Shown piece after piece: positions 9,007-15,851 of a stretch of DNA of 64,000 nucleotides. The stretch's first letter is position 1; each line of letters starts with the position of its first letter. The stretch comes from Paenibacillus sp. H1-7 (lineage in GTDB: Bacteria; Bacillota; Bacilli; Paenibacillales; NBRC-103111). The translations under genes were made by a program, and so were the position numbers. The notes below the pieces were generated by a model, which was not told where the DNA came from, did not search any database, and saw nothing but the letters and a program-made list of their open reading frames with translations. Where the stretch lies: positions 3,783,501 to 3,847,500 of the forward strand of contig NZ_CP031168.1 of NCBI RefSeq assembly GCF_022354825.1, in the 5' to 3' direction.

Positions 9007-9581
9007 ATCCTATTGATGCGGCAGCAGCTCGCATTGCTGAGTTTATTAGAAAACATAATGACAAGGCCGCATCAAAAGAACTGCTTACTTATTCCTTAAT
9101 CATTACGCTGAATACGCTTATCGCCCTGTTGATATCCATGCTCGTGTGCGTCTTTACAGGGAATTTCGACCGCTTCATGGTCGTGTTCCTTGTCTTCACG
9201 GCACTTCGGTACTTTACGGGCGGAGCACACCTGAATTCTTCGCTGTCCTGCTGTATTTTTACGATCGTCGTATTTGTCTCTCTAGTTCATATTCATTACC
9301 CCTATATGTATTTAGGCTTAGTTTTCGACATCATCTCCTTTATCTTATTTGCTCTAAAAGCACCAAGCGGAATCGATGTGATTCGCAAAGTAAGTCGAAA
9401 ACATAAAATTTTAATAAAATCTATCAGTTTACTGCTTATTTCGGCAAATTTCATTTTACAAAATTCTCTCTTATCATCTATTATAATAGTACAAGCGTTT
9501 TCATTTACTAGCTTATTTCAAAAAATTGCGGGATTAGAGGGAGGAATTACCCATGAAGAGAGTACTAGCCATGATTCTTAA
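9003..9581 (+). CDS. agrB: AgrB-like accessory gene regulator, peptide-processing membrane protease
   Basis: A 192-aa membrane protein with the AgrB core RYFTGGAHLNSSLSCC. H76 and C83 have the seven-residue spacing of the catalytic His/Cys pair of S. aureus AgrB. AgrB enzymes cut the AgrD precursor at its C-terminal side and form the (thio)lactone ring. The gene overlaps the preceding membrane-protein gene by 4 bp and the following agrD by 29 bp, so the three are one coupled unit. GGTAGG precedes its ATG. The family call is secure from the HxxxxxxC motif plus the downstream AgrD-like peptide. Confidence 0.93.
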   Translation: MNPIDAAAARIAEFIRKHNDKAASKELLTYSLIITLNTLIALLISMLVCVFTGNFDRFMVVFLVFTALRYFTGGAHLNSSLSCCIFTIVVFVSLVHIHYPYMYLGLVFDIISFILFALKAPSGIDVIRKVSRKHKILIKSISLLLISANFILQNSLLSSIIIVQAFSFTSLFQKIAGLEGGITHEESTSHDS

Positions 9582-9675
9582 CACTGCATTAGTTGGAGTT
9601 GCTTTCTTTACAGTACCTACATCTTTCAGCTTCGAGTGGCATCGACCGGAAGTACCGCAAGAATTAAAAAAATAG
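9553..9675 (+). CDS. agrD: AgrD-like autoinducer precursor peptide without cysteine
   Basis: A 40-aa ORF overlapping the 3' end of agrB, with a strong GGGAGGAA site about 8 nt before its ATG. It has the AgrD layout: an amphipathic, hydrophobic N-terminal helix (MKRVLAMILNTALVGVAFF), a short core, then the conserved acidic/proline tail HRPEVPQELKK, which closely matches the EVPxEL tail of staphylococcal AgrD. There is no cysteine. The core region TSFSFEW offers only Ser24 or Ser26 (or Thr23) for ring closure, so a lactone rather than a thiolactone would form. It was found by reading downstream of agrB. Confidence 0.85.
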   Translation: MKRVLAMILNTALVGVAFFTVPTSFSFEWHRPEVPQELKK

Positions 9676-9727
9676 GGCTTACTGCTTTTATCCGTGAACA
9701 AGATGGATCACGGACTTTCATTTCATA

Positions 9728-9766
9728 AAAGATGACTTCTGAGTTTCTCAGTTGTCGTCTTTTTTT
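9728..9766 (+). terminator. rho-independent terminator of the agr-like operon
   Basis: Outer arms AAAGATGAC/GTCGTCTTT (one wobble) and inner arms CTGAG/CTCAG, followed by seven T. A second small hairpin (TCCGTG/CACGGA, 9691-9714) lies between agrD and this terminator. Confidence 0.85.
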
Positions 9767-9808
9767 GTATCCTTCGGGATTATTCCACAGGCGGGGTTAT
9801 GGTTAAAG

Positions 9809-9838
9809 TTTACACGATAGGGAATCCTTTGTTATTAT
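9809..9838 (+). promoter_or_regulatory. candidate sigma-A promoter for the T-box/glnS transcript
   Basis: TTTACA (9809-9814) and TATTAT (9833-9838) with an 18-bp spacer; an alternative -10, TATAAT, lies at 9836-9841 with a longer spacer. It sits directly before the T-box leader. Confidence 0.5.
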
Positions 9839-9849
9839 AATGGCAATAG

Positions 9850-10144
9850 CATAAAAGCGATGATGAGAAGAGTAAGGGAAACAGGTCCTTGTACAGAGAG
9901 CTCCGGATGCTGAAAAGGAGTCATGGGCACCTCCCTGAACCAAGCCTCGGAGCAGTGTGCCGGAACGGAACGATCCGCGGGATGGCATGACGGGAGCTCC
10001 CGTTACAGAGCCGAAGTATCGCATAGAAGCTTATGCCGTACTTGCTGAGGTTAATATGGCGACATATTAATGAACCTGGGGTGGTACCGCGAGAATTTCG
10101 TCCCCGAGACATGAGAGATGGTCTTGGAGGTGAAATTTTTTTTT
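9850..10144 (+). promoter_or_regulatory. T-box riboswitch, glutamine (CAA) specifier
   Basis: Stem I landmarks appear in order: the AGTA element (9871-9874), AGAGAG (9895-9900), the apical CCGGATGCTG-type loop (9903-9912), and a specifier loop with CTGAAC-CAA-G in which CAA at 9941-9943 reads as glutamine. A perfect 8-bp hairpin with a GCGA loop lies at 10051-10070. The T-box sequence TGGTACCGCG (10082-10091) forms the antiterminator. The terminator arms are 10096-10110 and 10121-10135, followed by nine T. Uncharged tRNA-Gln should stabilise the antiterminator and switch on the downstream synthetase gene. The specifier and the gene product agree. Confidence 0.93.
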
Positions 10145-10192
10145 GGTCAAAAGCTAAATACCGCTTACTACGTTCATTAGGAGGATCAAGCC

Positions 10193-11875
10193 ATGGAACA
10201 TGAGAAGGATCGCGGAACCGAGCATTTTTTGTACAGGACCATAACCGAGGAGCTTGAGGCCGAGCCTTTGGGCAGAACGATGTGTACACGATTTCCGCCC
10301 GAGCCTAACGGCTATCTTCATATCGGCAGCGCCTATGCCATCCATACCAATTACATGATAGCCCGCAAGTTTAACGGAACGTTTCATCTGCGCTTTGACG
10401 ATACGAATCCGTTGAAAGAGGACTGGGAGTATGTGAACGCAATTATCGACGACATCCGATGGCTCGGCTACGATCCGGGCAGCCATATTTACTTTGGCTC
10501 GGATTATTCGGATGAAATTTATAGCGCGGCTGTCACCTTGATTAAGAAAGGGAAGGCCTATGTATGTGACTTGACGCCGGAGGAGGTCTCAAGCTATAGA
10601 GGGACCTTAACGGAGCCCGGCAGAAACAGCCCTTACAGGGATCGGACCGTAGAGGAGAATCTGGAGCTGTTGGAGCTAATGAAGCAGGGGGCGTTCCCGG
10701 CGTCATCCAAAGTCGTTCGGGCTAAAATCGATATGAGCTCCCCGAATCTGAACCTTCGCGATCCCGTCATTTACCGGATTCTTCATGCAGAGCATTACCG
10801 TACGGGAACCGACTGGTGCATTTATCCGATGTACGATTTTGCCCATCCTATTCAAGATGCGATTGAAGGCATTACCTTCTCCTTATGCTCCATCGAATTC
10901 AAGGACCATCGGCCTTTGTACGAATGGGTTCTCAAGGAGCTTGACATACCTGAGCCTCCGCGGCAAAGGGAGTTCGGGCGGCTGAACATCACCGGGGCTG
11001 TTACGAGCAAACGGTTTCTGAGGCGGCTGGTGCAAGAAGGGTATGTCGACGGCTGGGACGATCCGAGGCTCCCGACGCTCCGCGGCTTAAGGAGAAGAGG
11101 CTTTACGCCGGAGAGTATCCGCAGCTTCATAGAGGAAACCGGCAGTATCCGGACCCAAAGCACGGTCGATATTTCCTTGCTGGATCATTGCCTCCGTCAG
11201 GATCTGAAAGCTCGTACGATCAGTGTCATGGCGGTTCTGCAGCCGTTGAAGGTTGTCATTACGAACTACCCTGAAGATGCCGTAGAGCAGCTGCAGATCG
11301 AGAATAACAGCGAGAACGAGGCTCTGGGAAAACGCGAGGTTCCGTTCGCCCGAACGATCTATATCGAGCGGGAGGATTTTATGGAGCAGCCGCCCAAAGG
11401 GTTTCACAGGCTGAGTCCGAATACGGAGGTCAGGCTGAAGGGTGCTTACTTCATCCGATGCGAGGAAGTTGTCAAGGACCTCGATACTGGCGAGATTACG
11501 GAGCTTCGCTGCACCTATGACCCGCAGACGAAGAGCGGTACCGGCTTTGCCGGGCGTAAGGTGAAGGGAACGATCCATTGGGTTTCGGCTGCCCATGCGG
11601 TTAACGCCGATGTCTATCTCTATGATCAATTGCTGCGCGGACAGGAGCTTCCTGACGAGGACGACGGAAACTGGACGGAAGTAATCCATCCCGAATCGCT
11701 TGTAATTATGAAAGACAGCTTGCTGGAGCCCTACGTTCATGGTGCGCAGGCGGAGGAAAAGCTTCAATTTTTCCGTCATGGCTATTTTAGTGTAGATAAG
11801 AAGCTGACCGTGGGCGGCCGGCTTGTATTCAACCGGATCGTACCTTTGAAGGATACATGGAATAAAAAAGCTTGA
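10193..11875 (+). CDS. glnS: glutaminyl-tRNA synthetase
   Basis: A 560-aa class I synthetase of the usual GlnRS length. It has FPPEPNGYLHIG at the active site, the GlnRS-specific block YPMYDFAHPIQDAIEGIT with EFKDHRPLYEWVL, a KMSKS-equivalent TSKR (271-274), and the C-terminal beta-barrel anticodon-binding domains (about 340-550; KGTIHWVSAAHA). It charges tRNA-Gln directly. Oddities: the usual HIGH motif reads HIGS (Ser46), and the normal ITHSL reads ITFSL. AGGAGG precedes the ATG. The gene is alone behind its own T-box. Many Firmicutes make Gln-tRNA indirectly with GatCAB, so this may be an acquired or additional enzyme. Confidence 0.93.
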   Translation: MEHEKDRGTEHFLYRTITEELEAEPLGRTMCTRFPPEPNGYLHIGSAYAIHTNYMIARKFNGTFHLRFDDTNPLKEDWEYVNAIIDDIRWLGYDPGSHIYFGSDYSDEIYSAAVTLIKKGKAYVCDLTPEEVSSYRGTLTEPGRNSPYRDRTVEENLELLELMKQGAFPASSKVVRAKIDMSSPNLNLRDPVIYRILHAEHYRTGTDWCIYPMYDFAHPIQDAIEGITFSLCSIEFKDHRPLYEWVLKELDIPEPPRQREFGRLNITGAVTSKRFLRRLVQEGYVDGWDDPRLPTLRGLRRRGFTPESIRSFIEETGSIRTQSTVDISLLDHCLRQDLKARTISVMAVLQPLKVVITNYPEDAVEQLQIENNSENEALGKREVPFARTIYIEREDFMEQPPKGFHRLSPNTEVRLKGAYFIRCEEVVKDLDTGEITELRCTYDPQTKSGTGFAGRKVKGTIHWVSAAHAVNADVYLYDQLLRGQELPDEDDGNWTEVIHPESLVIMKDSLLEPYVHGAQAEEKLQFFRHGYFSVDKKLTVGGRLVFNRIVPLKDTWNKKA

Positions 11876-11981
11876 TTGCGTGAGAACGAAGAGATTTCAG
11901 AATTTTCGCTTGCACCTTACGTAACGTCATGTTTTATAGTGGTCTTACCGGGAAACGCTAGCGCCAACGGAGGAGTTGATT

Positions 11982-12494
11982 ATGGATCGACAATGGAAGG
12001 TCGGGGAGCTCGCCAAGCTGACGGGACTCACCGTGCGAACGCTGAGATTTTACGATCAAATCGGCTTATTCTCGCCGTCCGACCAGACAGAGTCCGGCCA
12101 CAGGCTCTACAATGAATCCGACCTGTCGCGTCTGCAGCAGATAGTATCGCTCAAGGAGCTGGGCTTATCCCTTGATGAAGTCAAGTCTGTGTTGGACGGA
12201 GGGCAATATAGCCCTCTTGAGATTGTGACGATGCAGATGGAGCGAATCCAGGAGCAGATCAAGCTGCAGCAAAAGGTTTTGGAGCAGCTCGAGCACGTAT
12301 CCAAGCTGATGCAGTGGAAGACTCCGTTGACCGTTGAAGACTTCACCAGCTTGCTGCTGGCCATGAAATCGGGCCATGAGAAGCTCGTTGTCGAGCGGAG
12401 AATGAGCTGGGAACACCATCTGGATCTGCTGGGAGATTATCTATCCGAGGAACATAAAGTAACCAAGCCTAAGGAGGACAACAATCATGACTGA
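11982..12494 (+). CDS. MerR-family transcriptional regulator
   Basis: A 170-aa protein starting with a typical MerR winged helix-turn-helix (WKVGELAKLTGLTVRTLRFY, then HRLYNESDLSRLQQI, LKELGLSLDEVKSVL). A coiled-coil dimerisation helix follows (about 75-110) and then a short C-terminal region without clustered cysteines, so it is not a metal sensor of the MerR/CueR sort. The ATG at 11982 is chosen because GGAGGAG ends 6 nt before it; a TTG at 11976 abuts the site. Its last 8 bp overlap the first SRPBCC gene, so the three genes form one operon that it probably controls. Confidence 0.92.
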   Translation: MDRQWKVGELAKLTGLTVRTLRFYDQIGLFSPSDQTESGHRLYNESDLSRLQQIVSLKELGLSLDEVKSVLDGGQYSPLEIVTMQMERIQEQIKLQQKVLEQLEHVSKLMQWKTPLTVEDFTSLLLAMKSGHEKLVVERRMSWEHHLDLLGDYLSEEHKVTKPKEDNNHD

Positions 12495-12918
12495 ACGATT
12501 CGTCAAGCACGCCACCTTCGTCGTCGAGCGGACCTATCCCGCTTCGCCGGCGCAGGTATATCACGCATGGGCCGATCCGGTCGCCAAAGCAAAATGGTTC
12601 TCCAAGCCCGACATCTTCGATTTCCGGGTTGGAGGACGCGAAACGAGCAGCGGCGGTCCGCCGGAAGGACCGATTTTTACTTTTGATGCGTTCTACCAGG
12701 AGATTGTTCCGGAGCAGCGCATTGTGTATACGTACACCCTGGATTCGGGTGACACGCGGATGTCGGTTTCCATCACGACGGTAGAGATCCTTCCTGCCGA
12801 TGGGGGAACCAAATTGATTTTCACCGAGCAGGGCGCTTTCTTCGACGGACATGATACGCCTGAAGTACGTGAGCATGGTACTGGCTTAATGCTGGATGCG
12901 TTGGGCAAATCGCTCTAA
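12487..12918 (+). CDS. SRPBCC/AHSA1-family protein
   Basis: A 143-aa START-like helix-grip domain. It has the AHSA1 pattern VERTYPASPAQVYHAWADP, AKWFSKPDIFDFRVGGRE, a strand block ending ERIVYTYTLD-like (EQRIVYTYTLDSGD) and TKLIFTEQGAFFDGHD. Members bind hydrophobic ligands; some act as chaperone co-activators, most have no known role. AAGGAGG precedes the ATG. It overlaps the MerR gene by 8 bp and is followed by a second paralogue, a MerR-SRPBCC-SRPBCC operon. Confidence 0.88.
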   Translation: MTERFVKHATFVVERTYPASPAQVYHAWADPVAKAKWFSKPDIFDFRVGGRETSSGGPPEGPIFTFDAFYQEIVPEQRIVYTYTLDSGDTRMSVSITTVEILPADGGTKLIFTEQGAFFDGHDTPEVREHGTGLMLDALGKSL

Positions 12919-12932
12919 AGGAGGTAATGCCC

Positions 12933-13385
12933 TTGACTTCAAGCATAGGTGCCAATGAAATCTTAACCACACGTGTTATGGATGCACCGCGGGAGCAGGT
13001 GTTTCATGCATGGACAAGCCCTGAGCTGTTAGCTCGCTGGTGGGGGCCGAAGGGCTTTACCAATACGTTTCATGAGTTCGACTTGAAGCCCGGCGGCGCG
13101 TGGAGGTTCGTCATGCACGGACCCGATGGTACGGATTACCCTAATCATAGCCAGTTTGTCGAGATTGTGCCGTTGGAGCGGATCGTGTTCGACCATTTGT
13201 CGGGACACGAATTTCGGGTCACGGCCGCCTTTGAAGACTTGGACGGGCGTACCAAAGTCACATTCCGTCAGCTTTTTAAAGACGCAGCCGAGTTCGAACA
13301 AGCCAGAATGTATTGTTTGGAAGGCAATGAGCAAAACATGGACCGGCTTAGCAATCTATTGACCGGCGAGACTGTGAAAGATTGA
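12933..13385 (+). CDS. SRPBCC/AHSA1-family protein, second copy
   Basis: About 150 aa with the same fold as its upstream neighbour: TTRVMDAPREQVFHAWTSPE, LLARWWGPKGFTNTFHEFD, PGGAWRFVMHGPDG, ERIVFDHLSGHEF and a long C-terminal helix. The TTG at 12933 lies 8 nt after AAAGGAGG. An ATG at 12927 is only 2 nt from that site and would add two residues; I prefer the TTG. Like other AHSA1 proteins it probably binds a small hydrophobic ligand. The two paralogues may form a pair under the MerR regulator. Confidence 0.87.
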   Translation: MTSSIGANEILTTRVMDAPREQVFHAWTSPELLARWWGPKGFTNTFHEFDLKPGGAWRFVMHGPDGTDYPNHSQFVEIVPLERIVFDHLSGHEFRVTAAFEDLDGRTKVTFRQLFKDAAEFEQARMYCLEGNEQNMDRLSNLLTGETVKD

Positions 13386-13398
13386 ATACTTAGCTATA

Positions 13399-13430
13399 AG
13401 CGGCCTGCTATACGTGGGCTGCTTTTTTTT
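13399..13430. terminator. terminator between the SRPBCC operon and the convergent PD40 gene
   Basis: Arms AGCGGCCT and GGGCTGCT (8 pairs with wobbles), a 9-nt loop and eight T on the plus strand. It ends the MerR operon. Confidence 0.75.
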
Positions 13431-13466
13431 GTGGAGGGCATTTAGCGGGAGGGAGATTCCAACGTA

Positions 13467-14393
13467 TCAAGGACGCGGAAAGCTCGTTTGATAAATATGG
13501 GCTGTACCGTCTTTTTCTCCTACAAAATAGAGCTCCTTATGATCTTTGCTTAAAACCGGGGAGCGAAGCTTGCGAATGCCGTACTGGTTCAATCCAAGCG
13601 CCTTCGCTTCGGTCCATTGGCCGTCAAGCTGATAACTGACGTACAGGTCGTTGCTTCTGCCGAACAATAAGATGCTCTCGTCGCCGGATATATGCGGATA
13701 GCCGTCGATGTCGCTCGTATTGATCACCGGTCCGAGATGCTCCGGTTCCCCGTACGATCCGTTAACGAGCCGGGAGCGGTATATATCGTCCTTCCCATTA
13801 CTGTCGGCACGAAAGGAGGTAAAGTAGACCGTACCGTTGTCACTGACGGACGGATAGTAGTAGAAATCGTCGGCTTTCAGCTTAGGAATGTCTAGCTGTT
13901 TGGGGACATCCCAGCCCTTATCGGTCCGCTCGGAGACCCACAGATTCAATGAGGAGGACGGAGCTGCTTGATCGGCTGCTGCGCGGAACGAGTGGAAGTA
14001 TACTTTGCTTGCGTCTTTATTGAAAGAAGGTGTGCCTTCACTTACAGAGGTGCTGCTGAAGGAGGGAGCTGCAGGTTCGCTCCATTGCCCCGCCGCATTG
14101 AACGTGGTTTCATATATAGCGAATGATTTGCCCTTCACTTCCTCAAACAGCATTGTCTTTCGATCGGAGGTGAAGGTGAAGTTATCGATCTTCCTTTTCA
14201 CTGCTGAACCGTTGACGAGTATTCTAGGCTCTTCGGCTTTTGAATTGCTTGTTGGTGCAGGAGACGGCTGCTGTTTCGCGCCAGAAGAAGCTGAGAGCCC
14301 ATCTGGGGGCAGGTCGTTGCCGGTTCCGCATCCTGTTACAGTGATCCATAGTGAGGCCAGAGTGACTACTAATAAACATTGAACGTTTCGAAT
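13467..14393 (-). CDS. PD40/WD40-like beta-propeller lipoprotein
   Basis: The N terminus is a lipoprotein signal peptide: a basic start, a hydrophobic stretch (CLLVVTLASLWITV) and lipobox VTGC, then a Ser/Pro/Gln-rich linker. The mature part is a beta-propeller with repeated PD40 blocks (PSFNKDASKVYFHSF, YPSVSDNGTVYFTSF, YPHISGDESILLFG, PVLSKDHKELYFVG). It is probably anchored outside the membrane. The signal peptide frame has no ATG, GTG or TTG: the stop just upstream is followed by AAAGGAAGGGG and, about 9 nt later, ATT at 14393. An internal ATG-type start at 14201 would remove signal peptide and lipobox. Length from the ATT is 308 aa. Function beyond the fold is unknown. Confidence 0.8.
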   Translation of the reverse strand: MRNVQCLLVVTLASLWITVTGCGTGNDLPPDGLSASSGAKQQPSPAPTSNSKAEEPRILVNGSAVKRKIDNFTFTSDRKTMLFEEVKGKSFAIYETTFNAAGQWSEPAAPSFSSTSVSEGTPSFNKDASKVYFHSFRAAADQAAPSSSLNLWVSERTDKGWDVPKQLDIPKLKADDFYYYPSVSDNGTVYFTSFRADSNGKDDIYRSRLVNGSYGEPEHLGPVINTSDIDGYPHISGDESILLFGRSNDLYVSYQLDGQWTEAKALGLNQYGIRKLRSPVLSKDHKELYFVGEKDGTAHIYQTSFPRP

Positions 14394-14509
14394 GGCCGTC
14401 GTCCCCTTCCTTTACTCTCATTCACCATCATTTCGTGTGATATACTGAACTATAACAAAATGGCATAATTGTAAAAAGAGGGCACTTTTTTGTAACAAGG
14501 GGGGTACCT

Positions 14510-14836
14510 ATGGGAAAAACGGAATACCGCTGCTTGGTCGACGCTGCGCTCGAGGTGATCGGTGCCAAATGGAAGCCCTTGATTATCCATCAGCTTTGCC
14601 GCAGACCTCGTCGGTTTCGCGAGCTAGAGAGGGCCGTGCCGTTCATTACCAGAAAAATGCTTGTTCAGCATTTGCGGGAGCTGGAAGCTCATGGTATTGT
14701 TCACCGTAAAATTATCCCGGCCAAACCGGTTCTGGTCGAGTATTCGATAACCGACTATGGGACAACACTGTATCCCGTATTGCAGCAGCTATCCGATTGG
14801 GGTAGACAGCACTTGGAGCGCGATGGGGAAGGGTAA
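14510..14836 (+). CDS. HxlR-family winged-helix transcriptional regulator
   Basis: A 108-aa HxlR protein: CLVDAALEVIGAKWKPLIIH, then RRFRELERAVPFITRKMLVQ, HLRELEAHGIVHRKI and YSITDYGTTLYPVL. These small dimeric regulators often control nearby redox or aldehyde-responsive genes. GGGGGG with a suitable spacer precedes the ATG. It is divergent from the PD40 lipoprotein gene and 30 bp upstream of a HAD phosphatase gene, either of which could be a target. Confidence 0.93.
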   Translation: MGKTEYRCLVDAALEVIGAKWKPLIIHQLCRRPRRFRELERAVPFITRKMLVQHLRELEAHGIVHRKIIPAKPVLVEYSITDYGTTLYPVLQQLSDWGRQHLERDGEG

Positions 14837-14866
14837 CTGAAAATATATGACGTGAGGAGTGTCTCA

Positions 14867-15520
14867 ATGACACCGTTTCAAATAAAAGGGATTGTATTCG
14901 ATATGGACAATACGCTCCTCAAATCGAACATTGATTTCCCTGCAATGAAGCTGGAAACCTTCAATTATCTGGTTGCGAGCAAGCTGTTGCCTGAGGATTT
15001 TCCGGCACATGAGCATACTTCATCTTCATTAATGACCCATGTCCAAAGTTCAGGACTTTGGAACGGACAGCTGCAGAAAGAAATATGGGGCATCTTCACG
15101 AAGCATGAGCTTCTTGGCATGAAAGATGCAGAGCTTGAGCCTGGTGCGAGAGACTTGCTTCAGCGGCTGCATACCCAGCTTGCTATGGTCATTCTGACAA
15201 ACAATTCTTACGTGGCGGCTTTGGCGGCGCTGCAGTATCATAGTCTGGATAAATATTTTGATTATATCGTAGCCAGGGAACAGATGGAGTTTATGAAGCC
15301 ATCCCCCTGCGGCGTTTACACGATTCTAAGCAGATATAAGCAAATAGCTCCTGAGGAATGGTTGTCCGTTGGCGATTCATGGATCGACGGCAAAGCGGCT
15401 CAGGATGCGGGTGTTAAGTTCGTAGCATATCGGGGAAAGCTGGCGGAAATGAGCAGCCGAGGGGTAGTTCCCGCAGGGGCGATTCATCATCTCAGCGAGC
15501 TGACGGCATTTCTAGGTTAA
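14867..15520 (+). CDS. HAD-family hydrolase
   Basis: A 217-aa haloacid-dehalogenase-fold phosphatase with motif I DMDNTLLKS, motif II VILTNNS, the motif III lysine in MKPSPCG and motif IV GDSWIDGKAAQDAG. The helical cap between motifs I and II (about residues 20-95) places it with the phosphoglycolate-phosphatase-like subgroup. The ATG at 14867 has GAGGAG 7 nt upstream; an in-frame GTG at 14852 overlaps that site. The substrate is unknown. Confidence 0.9.
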   Translation: MTPFQIKGIVFDMDNTLLKSNIDFPAMKLETFNYLVASKLLPEDFPAHEHTSSSLMTHVQSSGLWNGQLQKEIWGIFTKHELLGMKDAELEPGARDLLQRLHTQLAMVILTNNSYVAALAALQYHSLDKYFDYIVAREQMEFMKPSPCGVYTILSRYKQIAPEEWLSVGDSWIDGKAAQDAGVKFVAYRGKLAEMSSRGVVPAGAIHHLSELTAFLG

Positions 15521-15554
15521 CTTGCGATTGTTATTTCATTGGTGTGCGTTACCT

Positions 15555-15590
15555 TAGTATCGTGCAAGGTGCATGCCTAGTATCGTGCAA
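15555..15590. repeat. 13-bp direct repeat in the long 5' region of the SLH lyase-like gene
   Basis: TAGTATCGTGCAA occurs at 15555-15567 and 15578-15590, a 23-bp period (about two helical turns). Such phased direct repeats often bind AraC-type or other dimeric regulators. The rest of the 15521-15851 gap holds no convincing gene. Confidence 0.6.
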
Positions 15591-15766
15591 ACAATAAAAA
15601 AGACAACAAAAATCGTAATTTTTCACATCCACAGCAGCAGATAAGTGCAATACAATAGACTTTATGTAAGCGATACCCATATTCAGGCAGTTATTCTATC
15701 TATTGCGAGGAGGGCAGGTAAAGACTAATCGAGTGCAAATGGATATGCTTACTGATGAAAGGGCAT

Positions 15767-15800
15767 ACATAGACCTGCTCTGCAGGTCTTGGGTCTATGT
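15767..15800 (+). promoter_or_regulatory. leader hairpin before the SLH lyase-like gene
   Basis: Perfect 9-bp arms ACATAGACC and GGTCTATGT around a 16-nt loop that can itself pair (TGC/GCA). No T-run follows, so it is not an intrinsic terminator. It lies 51 bp before the TTG start. Its role is unknown. Confidence 0.5.
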
Positions 15801-15851
15801 CGCTATAACAAATGGACTAGCACAAGCTTAAACTGAAAGGAGCCATCTGCA

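Noticed and set aside
10051..10070. Perfect 8-bp hairpin with GCGA loop as a terminator
   Set aside because: No T-run follows and it lies inside the T-box leader, where it fits an internal stem.
15739..15831. 30-codon frame spanning the leader hairpin of the SLH gene
   Set aside because: No ribosome-binding site at proper distance; kept only as a side remark to the hairpin.
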